Source: Alligator mississippiensis
Taxonomy: Eukaryota; Chordata; Crocodylia; Alligatoridae
DNA: 64,000 nucleotides
NCBI RefSeq assembly: GCF_030867095.1
Contig: NC_081831.1
Location: 20,622,001-20,686,000 of the forward strand
Reading direction: 5' to 3'
Part shown: one piece after another, positions 50,761 to 62,767 of the stretch
How the letters are laid out: every line of letters begins with the position of its first letter
Position numbering within the stretch: the first letter of the stretch is position 1
The notes under the pieces: model-generated
Seen by the model: the letters and a program-made list of their open reading frames with translations, nothing else
The model's database searches: none
Told to the model about the DNA's origin: nothing
Made by a program: the position numbers and the translations under genes

Positions 50761-51599
50761 TCCTAGATCAGCTCATGGATGTATCATCCAGCAGCACTGG
50801 TTTTCATTTATGCTAATACCCCTTTACACAACTCTGGCAATATAAAGTTGCCACAACTGTAAATCACATCCATTTCAAAGCCTTATTACATTGCCAGTGT
50901 AAATAGGAAGATGGCCCAGGTCTTGCCAATCTCCAGTTAAAGTGCCAATACCCATTAAAGTGAATGGAAAGACTCTCATTGACCTGAGTGGGAATTGGAT
51001 CAGGCCTTTGACCTAGCAAAAGAAACGAATCTTAGCACTTCTCTTATAGATAGCCTCCTTCTCCCAAATTCTGCTACTACACTTTTAAACAGAAAATGAT
51101 TGCTTTGTTGTAGGTGTTTTTGGACTATCCTATAGAATTTAATGGAAAACCAGATCCCGGCTGTAAAATTCTATAGGATGCTTTAAAACTCACTGTAGAA
51201 ACAATCTCAAGTTTACTGACACCTATGGTAGCTGAAATGACCTCAACTACACTGGCAACATTTGGGAAGGAAGGCTTATCTTCTGGAAAGCCAAGACTCA
51301 AGTAATTTTTTTTAGAATTTTTTACAATCTTTTAGAATCATATAAACCCAGGGAAAGTCTTGAATTCTCTGAAAATCCTTCTACTAGCATAATCCTGGGA
51401 ACTCTTGGAAAAATTTCTTGGAAATCCTGCTACCAGTGTAACTAAGAGGAGGATCAGGATCAGAAGGCTTTGAAGATGACAGTCAATGTGAATTGTGCCT
51501 GGGACTTGCCAGAGAAGTTATTAAAAAATATTGATAATGTCATTAAATCACAGAGCATCAAAGGCTTCTTTCTAGATAGATATGTTTACAAAAAAGAAG

Positions 51600-51765
51600 A
51601 TGTAAGCATGAGAGTACCATTAACGGTTAAAAGAATATTGGTATTAGGCTTTCTACAGACATAACTAGATGAAATGCTATGGACAATGCTTATACAGGAT
51701 GCCAGGCTAAATGATCTAATGGTCCCTTCTATCCTTAAAGTCTCTTTATCTGTGAAATGTCTCTC
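51600..51765 (+). mobile_element. Possible CR1 3' end, plus orientation
   Basis: GATGCCAGGCTAAATGATCT then AATGGTCCCTTCTATCCTTA resembles a CR1 3' end (CTAGATGATCT...GGTCCCTTC). It is short and diverged. Confidence 0.4.
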
Positions 51766-53493
51766 GTACACTGGTATGAATCAGGACTAACTCCACATAA
51801 TTTACTGGTAAAATTAGCATGGGAAATTAATCAGACCTCCAAATCAGAATCTTGTCTTTCCTTTCAGGCATATGAAAGACAGGATCTTATGTAGATGCAT
51901 TTTTAAAACAAAAAAGTTTAAGATTCTTGGAGACAGATCCAGAAAAGGACACACAGAAAGGTCTTCCAGCATCATAGTGCTTTGTCATCAGACAATAAAC
52001 AGAGCAGACAAAAAATCCTGAGATTTCTAACCGAAGTACAATGGAGGGATCAGATTGTCCACCACATCCCTTTCTCTAAAGAAAACCATTCCTACATTTT
52101 AGGGGCAAATAATTTGCTAAGGAACTCATTGGCTTTATTTTATACCCATTAAATAAAAAAGAAAAGAAAATCAAAATAAGCCCCCAGAATTTGCAGCCAG
52201 CAGCTAACAGGCCAAATTCTATGCTGGTGTAAACTGGCATTTCTCCATTGATTTGAGAAGTGTCTGTAGTGCTCAGTCCAAAAAGCACAAGAAACTATCA
52301 TCCCTCTCACTAAGTTATCCAGTCATTCCAATAAGTGAGTCTAATAGCAGAGAAAATTAGCATTCTGGAAGTGGAAAAGCATGAAAGACATCAATCAGCA
52401 TTTGAAATTGTTTGATTAGATTCTGCTGTCTCATTTGGAATAAAATAACTTTCCAAGCAAATGAGGGAAAGGTTTCAATTAGACATGATCTGACTGTTGG
52501 CTGCTATCTAGATGTCACCCTTGCATGTAGTCACCACATTCTACTGCAGGAAGGACCCAGACTTGTCTTAAAACACAAGAGAGGGAGAGATCATGGGTAT
52601 TTCTTACTTTGTGTCCCAGTTTATTTTACTCCATTAATCCTACCTATAACCTTTAACATGGAGAAAAAAAAATAAGACAAAACTTGAGTGCTCTGGAGAG
52701 AGCTGTGCCTGGAAAAGTAGAAGTTGGAGGAGTATGCACATTCAAATAATGAAGCAGCAGGGTTGCTACTCTACGGAAACCACATTTAAACCCAATTTTT
52801 AAAAAGCCACTGCTCATGATAGAGAATGCAGTTATGGTAGTAAGGAGGAGAGGCTCCAAAGGATTCTAGGTAACAGGCATATGGGGCTTGGTAGAAGTCA
52901 TGGGAGATGAGAAAGTGAGGCAGAGTGGCGTTCCCCACAGTTTCTGAATAACAGACAATGCTGTGCTGGGGCTAGGCAGGGGCCTGTGGGAGCCCATATC
53001 CAATATGCATCACACATACACTTAAATGTCACTGAATGTTGTTGGAGTCTTACTGTACATCTCTGCTTCATAAACTGTATTAAGGCCTTATGTTATGGAG
53101 TCTGAATTGATCTCTACAATATAGAAGAATATTGACTGAAATGCACAGTACGATATACTCAAAATGTGGGGAAGGAATAGCCAGTGTTTACAGCAGAGCT
53201 GACACTACACAGCAGGGGAATTCTGACCTCCCTGCTCCTTCCCTGACATAAATCCCATCAAAGTCCATCTGGAAATGTCTGGGGTCCGTGTCCCAAACAC
53301 TCTCCTCATTTGCACAACCTGGGGCTGTGTTGGGAAGAACATTTCCAGCGTTCAGCCGTGCTAGAGCTCATTCCTGGCTCATCCCTTTCTATTGTGTGTA
53401 ATGAGAATGACATTTATTATGTTGCAGGAAAGATATTTTTAAAAATTCGTCTCACTTTAAAAATGCGGCTAAGCCCAAAAATGTGTAACTCAC

Positions 53494-53568
53494 CATAGTC
53501 TTTCTTACAGTACTTTTTCATGTTGATCTTCAGTTTCCCTTTGGACGCCTTGCAGTATGACTCACAGT
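53494..53568 (-). CDS. NTN1: NTN1 (netrin-1) penultimate coding exon: start of the NTR/C345C domain
   Basis: This 75-base minus-strand exon is bounded by an acceptor (CCCCCTACAG) at its high-coordinate end and a consensus donor (G|GTGAGT) at its low end. It supplies two bases of a split Asp codon, then 24 codons reading [20 protein letters not shown] and on to KKDY, then the first base of the next Ala codon. This is the known start of the netrin C-terminal NTR module, with three cysteines and many lysines. The phase (2+72+1) fits exactly with the last exon 28 kb away. It is shorter than typical exons, which is normal for this part of netrin genes. No earlier NTN1 exon (EGF-like or laminin N domains) is recognisable up to base 64000, so the upstream intron exceeds 10.4 kb, unless a very short linker exon was missed. 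Confidence 0.94.
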
Positions 53569-55234
53569 CTGTAGGGGGGAAAGAAAAGAGGAGGGCAAGA
53601 AAACATTAACAAAACAAATTAGCCTTAAAATGAATAAAAGGGTGGGGGAGGGGGTAATGATAAAAGCTGCAGCTTGCCATGAATAAGCAGCGTGCCTGTG
53701 ATATCCATCTGCCAGGACCTGATTGGGTCGTCTAGCGGGGCATTCAGAAAAACCTTCCTTTCTAAAGAAAGCCTTTCACAAAGGAAGCCATCCTCCAGCC
53801 TGCCTCCCCCGCCTCCCCGCCTGACGAATCCTTTAGCCTGTCTTCTCTGGGCTGCCTCTGCCTTCCTGGGAGACCCCAGGGCCTCCCTTATTGTGCCACC
53901 CAGCTCTTTTGAGAGCCACACAAATTCTCCCTGTTCTGAAACTCCAAACTGGAGCCTGATTAAAGCCCATAGAGGCCTCATTGTCACCCCTAACCCAGGC
54001 CTGTGTCAAGCTTTGGCATTCATTGCACAGAGATTCTAGCTGGGGTCACTCCCTAACAAAAGAGGTCAGAGAGGAAATTAGCAGCCCATGAAGCATTAGC
54101 AAAACCTTTTGGTGTCCACTCTACTGAAGTGTGTAAATAAAATATCCCAGTAGGAACATTTCATTTCTAATGGGCCCTACTGCTGTGACATGATGATTTT
54201 ACTCTGTCTGATCATCATCTTGTATTCCGTTGCTACTAATGCGATGGAGCTGTAGTTCTAGCAAGGCCAGCAGTTTGGCAACATGGTCTGTGTTTGCTGC
54301 ACTGAAGCAATTCCGTGCGCTTCCGTGATACTGAATTAATTCTGATATATCAGAGGCTGCTCCCTACTCTGATTTTGGTGGAGTCATCCACATTTTGAAA
54401 GGGCAATCCTAGGCCCAGCCACATTAACCATTCAGACCATGTCATGATGCAGCGGTATTGCAATGTGACACCAATCCCCTGTGTGACCATGACACTGCAC
54501 AGTGTCATGCAAACATGCTGTCACCATGTGGCCATATGGTAATGTCACATGCAAAGGCATGACACTGTCTTGTCCTAGCAATGCTGCACTTGGGCCAGGC
54601 AACACTGGTAAGTTATTTGAATGCTGGAACTTCCACAGGGCAGCTTTGCTGTAAATAGGTTTGACGGGATAAACAGAGTGAGAGTTTGGTTCAGGCAGGA
54701 AAATAGGTTGAGTCAAGGCAGATATCCAACACATGAATACTTGTTCAATAATACTTTTTCTGTCAGGCCCCCATCTTATGAAATGCCACTGAGAGGCACC
54801 AGAGATCTGTACTGAAGGGTGCAAGGGTAGGAGAACAGTAAGGAAAGGAAACAGTGTCAGTGAAGGGTAATGTCACCAGGCCATGAGTAGCCAAGCCTTT
54901 AGCCCTTGGCCCTGGCAGGGTTTGCTCATGACCAACTGATATGAAATAACAGGTGATCTGTCCTTGTCTACACACATGCAGACATGGTTGGAATCACATT
55001 CATTTGGGCCAAACCCCCAAACACATGTTCTAGCCTGATATAATTTCCAAGTGGATCTAATGCAGTATCTGCTTGCATCTCCTCCACGTGTTCTAGTTCC
55101 TTGATGCTGCTACTATCATTTGTAACCTGATACAGCCTATCAGCTCCAGCTGGGATCAGTTCTTTGTACTGTAGGTATTAAAGATATACACAATAAGAAG
55201 TGGCCCATGCCTCCAAGCACTTGAAATATAAGTA

Positions 55235-55330
55235 TCCAAAAGGCTGGAAGGGAAACAGAGGCACAGAGCAGGGAAGTAACTGGCCCAAAGTCACACAGAA
55301 AGTCATGAGTAAGTCCCTGTCCAACAGACT
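55235..55330 (+). repeat. MIR-like SINE core
   Basis: GGGAAACAGAGGCACAGAGC, AGTAACTGGCCCAAAGTCAC and ACAG match the MIR central segment. Confidence 0.7.
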
Positions 55331-55597
55331 GTTCACTGGACGTGGGTCAACCAGGAGCAGCTTTCCAATCGCTCCCCATACCTTAAAGAGCTGCAGAAAG
55401 AAAAACGGTAAGCTAAACAGAGAAGTTAGGTTGTTGCTGCTGCTGTTTGAAACTGGAGTAACTCTCAAGAATTGTTCTCAGTGGCACTAGAAGTTTGTTT
55501 AACCTGTGCTGACTCTGGGAGTAAGTCAGATTTACAATGCACACTGAAAAACACAGACCATTGACTTCCCGGAGCATACCAGCAGAATACTGTGATA

Positions 55598-56077
55598 CAG
55601 GGGTGTCAAACATCCAGCCTGGGGGCCATATCCAGCCCACTGAGGTGGGTCATCCAGCCTGTGGGGCTTCTTGAAGACTGGACCACCCACCTCTGTGGGC
55701 TGGATTCAGTCTGCTGGCTCACTGCTGTGGCTTCTGGAGCTCCTGCTATAGCATCAATCCCTGCAGTTTCAGCACAGCTCCATGACCAAAGGAGTTAATA
55801 CTGCTCACCTTCCACTCCCTCCCCAGCCTTTACTCACCACCAGAATTGGACTTCTTGTTGTCCCTGGTGACTAAGATCAGCAACAGGGAAAAAGGAAGGC
55901 AAGCAGCAGAGGCATTAACTCCCTGGGTTCTGGAGCCACACCAAAATAATGGCCTGAGCAGCTGTGAGATTAATGCCACCACTGCCCCTCTTGCTTCATC
56001 TGACCCATGAGAAGCCCCATGCTCTGGGTTCAACTCATGAAAAGCCCCATGGGACCCAACTAATTTGACACTCCTGC
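55598..56077. mobile_element. hAT-type MITE (480 bp)
   Basis: The left end CAGGGGTGTCAAACATCCAG and the inverse of the right end CAGGAGTGTCAAATTAG are terminal repeats. The flanks CTGTGATA and CTTTAATG agree at 5 of 8. CTGGGGGCCATATCCAGCCC is repeated in diverged form at the 61.6 kb fragment. Confidence 0.75.
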
Positions 56078-56280
56078 TTTAATGCTAAAAAAGGGCCAAA
56101 TTGGGCCATCCTTACTCCACCATGTACATACTTTATTTTATCGGTAACAAGTAAGTTACTCCCTAGCAGGAACAAGGGCACTGAAGTTCTTTGTTAGGTA
56201 AATCCATTTGGACTGCTCCTACAGTACATGTTCATTAATGCACCTTTGCTACAGTGCATTAAGTTTAGTACCTCTAATAT

Positions 56281-57295
56281 GAGATACCACATCCTTCCAG
56301 GTTGGTAGTAGATGGGTCGCTATCGACCTGGAAGGATGTGAGTAGTGGGGTCCTGCAGGGTTTGGTCCTTGAACTGATACTCTTCAATATCTTCATCAGT
56401 GACTTGGATGTGGGTGTGAAGTATACTCTGTCCAAGTTTGCAGACAATACTAAATTGTGGGGTGAAGTGCACACTCCGGAGGGTAGGGAATGATTGCAGG
56501 CAGACCTGGACAGGTTAGAAAAGTGGGCAGTACACAATAGGATGCAGTACAACAAGGACAGCTGCAGAGTGCTGCATCTAGGGCACAAAAATATCCAGCA
56601 CACCTACTGGCTGGGAAGTGACCCTCTCAGCAGCACAGATGCAGAAAAGGATCTCAGAGTCACAGTTGTCTCCAAGATGAACGCGAGTCGTCAGTGTGAC
56701 GAAACCATCAGCAAAGCTAACTGCACTTTATCGTGCATCAGCAGATGCATGACAAATAGATCCAAGGAGGTGATACTTCCCCTCTATCGGGCGCTGGTCA
56801 GACCGCAGTTGGAGTACTACGTCCAGTTTTGGGTGCTGTACTTCAAGAAGGATGTTGATAGACTCAAGAGGGTCCAGAAGAGGGCCACCCCCTTAGGGAC
56901 TTACAGGACAAGCCGTATGAGGAGAGACTAAGGGATCTGGACCTCTTCAGCCTCTGCAGGAAAAGGCTGAGAGGTGATGTTGTGGCTGCCTACAAATTCA
57001 TTAGGGGGGCACAGCAAGGGATGCTCTGTTCACCAGGGTGCCTCTTGGGGTAACAAGGAACAATGGTCACAAACTGACAGAGAGCAGATTTAGGCTAGCT
57101 ATCAGGAAAAGCTTCTTCATGGTGAGGGTGGCCAAAATTTGGAATGGGCTTCCAGGGGAAGTGGTACTCTCCCTTACATTGGGGGTCTTTAAGAGAAGGC
57201 TGGATAGGCATCTGGCCGGGGTCATCTGACCCCAGCACTCTTTCCTGCCTAGGTAGGGGGTTGTATTAAAATTCCCTGATTGCAATCATCTTTTG
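56281..57295 (+). mobile_element. CR1 LINE fragment, RT C-terminal half to 3' end
   Basis: Frames 56302-56931 cover [20 protein letters not shown], the catalytic block [10 protein letters not shown] (FADN where the family has FADD) and the long downstream region: QADLDRLEKWA, KCR-like LHLGHKN, DAEKDLRVTVVSKMNASRQC, LYRALVRPQLEYYVQFW and KRVQKRAT. A separate frame at 57038 keeps RLAIRKSFFMVRVAKIWNGL. It ends near GGGGTCATCTGACCCCAGCA. This is the best preserved CR1 coding stretch in the window, 5'-truncated and broken by one stop and one frameshift. Confidence 0.9.
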
Positions 57296-58849
57296 TGATT
57301 TTAGTACCATATCAGATTTAGACCTAAAAACAGCTAACTTTCTGGTTCTGAGTGGAATACTTACTAGGACCCAGATGATGGAAATTGTGCAATGGAAACT
57401 TCCAACACTGAAATTGTGTAAACCATCAAAAGTCTAGTTCTGATTCAGCCTCCTACCAAATCCCCAGTCCTAACCTAACCATAACCTAGACACACACTGT
57501 CTCACCAGCACATCTCCATTTAGTCTCGTTATTCTCCTTTGACCACTAGCAACTTTATTTCCATTCATCAAAAGAGCGTAAAATGTGATAATCTGCTTTG
57601 TGCTCTCTAAATATGACCTAATCAAAATCATAGGCCAGAAACAGAACCTATTATTTGAAACATTTGAAATGCCAGAGGCCCCGTTGAGATTCCCTACCAT
57701 GATCTCAAGCTGCCAAGAACGTGTGAAACAGAAAAGCGTAGTCAAGAGAAAAATCACTGAGTCTCTTTGTTTTCTTCATCTAATAGGGCCCTGGATGTTA
57801 AGTAAACCTTGAAGCACATTGAGACAAAGAGAGCATATTCCATAAAAAACACTGGCAGAAAGCATTACTGTGAATCTTTGATAGTATCTAACCAATTCCT
57901 TCACTAATCCCTGTATGTTCATCCCTCCCTCCCCACCCTCCCTAGAGGAAGGCAGCCCTTACCTATGGTCCATGCTAATCTGACCGTGGGGCAAAGTTTT
58001 TTTGTAATCTCATATGTGGCAATGGGTTTTAGCAGAACAGAGTAGCAAGACCCTCTAGCCAAGAATTTCTGGGGTTGAATCAGCACCGGTACACCCCAAT
58101 CAAAATCCCCAGCTCTCCTGCAGCCAATACCCACTGCTTCAGAGGAAGACCAACGCCCCCCACCCATGCAACACCTCTAGCAGCAAGAGGGGAAAAAATT
58201 CCTTCCTGGACCCATGTATACAACCAATAAAACTCAAAATCACATGTTCTGTGGTTTTAGTTGCTTGTACAAAGTTGCTAATGTCGTTAACACAGCTGAC
58301 TAAAGTCCTTGCCTGGACTACTGTATAGTGGAAGGGAATGCTGATAGCCTTGAATTCCCTTTGTCCAGATGACAGGAAGAGCTCAGTCTCTTCTTTGTAA
58401 AGTGACACTAAGCAGCATGCTAGTATTTGTAACATGCTGCTCCACCAGCCCATTGTTTGAGGGTAGACATCAAGAGCCGGCGTGGATATTTTAATATTTA
58501 TGGTGCATATGATGCAAAAAAGTTGTGGGCCATAAATACTGAAGGAAAAGGTTGTGGAAATGTCCCCAGGGGGACAAATCTTAATGCCTTGATCTAATCA
58601 GAACAGACAGGGCTTTCCCCCAGCACTTCTGACTGAGCCACATGCTGATCTGAGACATGCAATCAGATTGTTTGCATATGCAACTAATGGCATTCTACTC
58701 AGTAATGAATGTGATAATGTTTTCTGGATCTAATGCACTAACATGATGATGATGTTAATTATGGTTAATACTTTGCTCTCTTCTAGCATAAAGATCTCTA
58801 AGCCTCATAAATAATTCATTAAGTAGGTTTCACCTCACCCGGGAGAGGA

Positions 58850-59000
58850 AGGAGGGTCCGGCTATACCTGTTTTACAGAAGAGAATAGAGAGATGATTTC
58901 CCAAAGCTATACAAGATGCTAATGGCAGAACAGAAATTAAAACTTAGGAGTCCTGGCTCCCAGTCCTCTACATTAACTACAAGACCACCCAAGTAGGATC
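58850..59000 (+). repeat. MIR-like SINE
   Basis: ATACCTGTTTTACAGAAGAG, GGCAGAACAGAAATTAAAAC and AGGAGTCCTGGCTCCCAGTC follow MIR order. Confidence 0.6.
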
Positions 59001-60129
59001 TTGCTTAGTTGTCTCTGAAATCCTGAAATTTTGCAGTAAAGAGAAGCAAATGAGCAGAAGGCATGTAATGTTGGTAACAAATACAGAAATTAACTCCCTG
59101 TTGAGTGCCTGATGGATACTGCACCCTGATGGCAAAAGCTGCCTTGTTGTATGCTAGCAGGTGAGAGAACAGTCAGTCCTTGATCCAGTTCAGGTCTCCT
59201 TTTGTGAGAGTACAATCTTCAACCATGGGTTACATGCATCACCTGTGCTACAGCCAGACTGGAAGACTTCTCGTAGGCTGGGCCCAGCAGGGGTTATTCT
59301 GACATGCTTATACAGGAAGGCTCTCTATCAATCCTCACAGGCTGCTCTAACTTATAAGATCCAGAAGCACCACTTCTAGGGAAAGGTGGGTTCATCCCAA
59401 GGCAGTACAAATTACAGCGGAGCGTGGCCAGAACTATACACTGAAATTAACCCTATTCTAGACAGCCTGCCGCTGCCAGTGCAATTCAGCAACCTTGTCT
59501 CACGGCTTCAGTTGCTGGGTTTCTCTGTGCTTCCTTTTCACTACACTTATTTCATATTTCCAGTCTGACTGAGGTTAGGAACATTGAGAAACCTGTGAGA
59601 TTTCCTAACCATTGAGGCAAGAATCAGAGAAGTATCCAGACTCAACTGAATTTCCAACCCTTGTGAGTGTGGCCAGGCAGTGCCCACTTCCGGAAATGAT
59701 ACTGCTTTGAATCAACAACCAGCACTTTCCACCACCGCACAACTGATCCTTCCCTTAGGGTAGGAAGCAGCAAATGGCTGGTGATTGTGGATGTGACTAA
59801 ATAGCATAATGGTGCTAAGCTACATCTTTGGTGATGGAGATAAAAACATTCTGCTTCATCGTTTGTGGGTGCAGACACTGTGAACCTCAAGCATCATATA
59901 GAACAAGTTTATTCCTTAATAAACCATCATTTACTTTCAGCCAGGCTCTCTGACCTCACTTACTTACTGCTGATGAAAATCAAGGACAATTCCCTTGAAG
60001 TGCAAGCTGCGTCAAACCATCCTACTCCATCGCTCTTTATCTTCCCTGTTTCTCCACATCTCTGCTTTCTGGGCCAAAGCCTCAGCTGGTTTAAAATGAT
60101 TCAGTGGGCTAGATCTCTGACTGGTGTTA

Positions 60130-60375
60130 ATCAGAGTAACTGCAATGAAATCTGTTGAGCCAATCTCAGCTAGCTGAAATCAGCATAGTTCCAGTGAAGT
60201 CAATGTGGCCATAACTCAGGTGACATAAAGTAGTACGATTTTGTTGAAGGCAATGGGAACAGAACCCAACTTGTATAAATAAATGTAGCTCCAGTGTAAT
60301 TAATGAGCCAAATGCCCTGCTGGTGCAAAGCAGTGTAGTACTATTGGACATTAATGCTGATTTACATCAGATGAG
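60130..60375. repeat. Unclassified amniote dispersed repeat (TCCAGTGAAGTCAATG type)
   Basis: AGCATAGTTCCAGTGAAGTC, AAGGCAATGGGAACAG and CTGATTTACATCAGATGAGC resemble a partly palindromic repeat frequent in reptile introns. Shorter echoes occur near 50010 and 52215. The family is not assigned. Confidence 0.35.
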
Positions 60376-61504
60376 CAGCTCTCTCCCTTTTTCCTCCTCC
60401 TCCCTGATCCTTCACTTTCAGAGCTCTTCTTCACCAAACAATTATACATTCTCTGGAGACTGTTTTAGATGACAAATTAAATATTTAAACAAAGTTCAGA
60501 TTCTGAATTTATGGTAAAAATGAGCTGCATTATATCCTTACTAAAAAAGAAAGGCCAAGCCAAATGTACAGATGCACTGAATGTTAAACTAACGTTGCCT
60601 AATGATTAAAAAAGACGTTGCTCTAGTCCATCAAATATCATTTCAACAGTTCAGGCTCCGGTGGAAAGATTTACTGTGCTGCAGCTCCCCTGCTGAAAGA
60701 TGATCACTAAGCCAAGCTCGGTGTTGGGGGGGGGAGAAGGGCAGCAGTGTTGGGGGGGAGCAACAGTTTACTGACGACTCAAAAACTCTGGCCATCGCTT
60801 CAGTGCACACAAATCAAAGGGCTCTAGGACACCCCTGCCTGGATTGCTTCACTATATTCTTCCTTGCCTCATGTCCATTGCTTAACAGGGTGAATAATAA
60901 TATGCTCTGTCTGAGTGAAACAGATGCTGAGCGTCCGCAGCTCCCTTTGGCTGTAATGAGAGATATGGATGCTCAGACCAAATCCAAGTGTGTCTTTTGC
61001 ACATCTCTTGGGTTAATGGGGCCAGCTGTGATGTATTCGGCCTCTAGGGGAAAGATCCAACACAAAGGCAGGGCTGAGATCCAAATAACTGAAGCTGCCA
61101 AGTGAGTAGGTAGATTCAGAAATTCTTCTCTGAGTGACACCCACCAGGGCTATCTGGGGCCTTCTGCAAAAGGCTGAAGACTTCAGGTCCACACTCGGAG
61201 CTGTAAGGGCTCTGGAGAAGAAGTAAACTGCTAAATTTCCAGCTCCCGTGGAACAGTCATGGACTGGAGCTCTCACTCTCTGCTGGGTAAGACTAGTAGA
61301 TGAAGTCAGTCCCAGTTATTTGTTAACCATTCCAATTAGCATCAGTACCACGGTAACAAAAGTTATGGCAGCCTTAGTGCCAGCTAGGTGGGTGACTTTC
61401 TGGAGGGGATAAAGACTCCTCATTGTTCAAAGTTCTTCTCATCCTGCTCCTCCCATTGGAAAGCTTGGTTTTTTCATGCTTCTTCCTGCCTGGTTTTTTA
61501 CATG

Positions 61505-61645
61505 TATTTGCTTTCCTGAGAACAGGCAGACAAGGTTCTTCGGGTAGATGTGATACCTTTTATTAGACCAACTAAGTAGTTGGAAAAAATGTTCTTTGCA
61601 AGCTTTCTGCAACAAATGCCCTTCTTGGCTCGCTGCTGATGGCCA
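61505..61645 (-). repeat. Penelope-associated repeat fragment
   Basis: AGACAAGGTTCTTCGGGTAG, TGTGATACCTTTTATTAGAC, CAACTAAGTAGTTGG and CAAGCTTTCTGCAACAAATG are in the order of a very common amniote repeat. On the minus strand it carries a decayed GAAG...GAAAGCTTGC arrangement like that near 5762. Confidence 0.55.
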
Positions 61646-61759
61646 TGCCCAGTGGGGCCAAAGGACCCAATGTCCAGCGCCGTCTGGCAGCTCAGCGCGC
61701 TGGGTAGAGAAGCTCCAAGGGCCAAATCTGGCCTGCGGGCTGTATGTTTAAAACCCCTG
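61646..61759. mobile_element. Fragment of the 55598-type hAT MITE (right end)
   Basis: The inverse of the right end reads CAGGGGTTTTAAACATACAG followed by CCCGCAGGCCAGATTTGGCC, close to the left end of the 55598 element. Confidence 0.5.
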
Positions 61760-61859
61760 CCATAGATTTATAAGGTTTTCCCCTCACCCCTGTGGATTCA
61801 AAGCAAGTGGGTTGCATTAACACCTAGTGAGTGAAATAAAAGACTTTTCTTTTTTCTAG

Positions 61860-61985
61860 CACCTTCCATTTGAGGATCTCAAAGTGCTTTATGAACCGAA
61901 GTTAGTAATGCTGCACACATTCGTTATGAGGCAGGCTTGCTGTATCACTGTGAGGAAATCAAGGCACACCGGAGACTCAGTTTTC
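61860..61985 (+). repeat. MIR-like SINE
   Basis: GGATCTCAAAGTGCTTTATG, GTTATGAGGCAGGCTTGC and GAAATCAAGGCACACCGGAG match MIR landmarks. Confidence 0.6.
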
Positions 61986-62055
61986 ACACTTGTATACCTG
62001 AAGTTAGGCACCTAAATCCACACTCATGAACTTAAATCCCCATTTTAGGCACTAA

Positions 62056-62350
62056 GGGCACCTATACATGTGCCTGACACCTGCTCCAACATGTGCTAAT
62101 TAGCACGCTCCAGCACCCTCAGCACCACGTATGTTCAGTGTCCTTGCACTTCAAAACGGCAGCAGGGCACTTTAACTAAAGCTCAGCGAACAAGCTCTAG
62201 TTAAAGCAGCCCCACTGTCATTTTGAAGCACAGGACACTGAATACATGTGATGCTGTGGCTGCGTTAATTAGAGTGGCTCCTGGTAGCTTCTTTAATTAA
62301 AGCGACCCTCCCCACCCCTCCCCACCTCCAAGCATGTGTAAAGATGCCCC
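62056..62350. mobile_element. MITE (295 bp) with TAA target duplication
   Basis: The left end GGGCACCTATACATGTGC and the inverse of the right end GGGGCATCTTTACACATGC form terminal inverted repeats. TAA lies outside both ends (62053-62055 and 62351-62353). A 3-bp duplication of TWA type suggests a PIF/Harbinger-like origin, the class I would compare with the crocodilian Chompy MITEs. Interior words such as GCTCAGC and TTTAACTAAAGC are partly palindromic. Confidence 0.65.
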
Positions 62351-62767
62351 TAATTTTGTGATGTACTCAGGTGGCTAACAAGAGAAATGAGGTTACTACT
62401 TGGGACACCCAAGTGACTAAACTGAAAATACAGGAGGTCTGTGGCTGAAAGGGAACTAGAATCCAGATCCAGATGGGTAAAGACAACAAAAGGGAGGTTG
62501 AAAAGATGCAACTGGTGCTACTTTTTTGTAAAGCACTTCAAAGTTTTAGAGCCTGGTATTCTGTGTCCATCCCAACTTAGTAAAATGTATCAGAAATGCA
62601 TTCAGTAGCTTTATGGCTCCGCTCTCCCCTTGTTATGCCTAATTCCCTGGCTGTGCAAATAATTTTGAAAGGTAAACTTCTTTTTTGATTTGTTTTATTA
62701 TTTCACAAGATATATAGTTTAAAAACAAAATTTTCCCTCCATTTTGAGACATTTTAATCAAATAGGG

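Larger units (their letters stand above)
25355..53493 (-). other. NTN1: NTN1 last intron (about 28.1 kb)
   Basis: This intron is defined by the donor at 53493 (GTGAGT on the minus strand) and the acceptor at 25355. It is filled with repeats listed separately: CR1 at 27.24-27.54, 31.62-31.92, 32.89-34.08 and about 51.6 kb; an unclassified repeat pair at 45.6-46.7 kb; a LINE fragment at 44.98-45.55 kb; and DNA elements at 41.56, 49.25 and 50.1 kb. Blocks 25.36-27.23, 27.54-31.61, 34.08-36.7, 38.5-41.5, 42.0-44.9, 46.7-49.2 and 50.8-53.4 kb hold no gene or repeat I can name with confidence. Confidence 0.85.

Noticed and set aside
53625-54039. Overlapping open frames of 115-120 codons next to the NTN1 75-base exon
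   Set aside because: They are rich in Pro/Ser or Gly and show no netrin similarity or proper splice sites. The real exon is limited to 53494-53568.
57919-58167. Possible extra NTN1 exon ending at a donor-like GTAAGG on the minus strand near 57961
   Set aside because: The translated peptide does not resemble netrin EGF, linker or NTR sequence.
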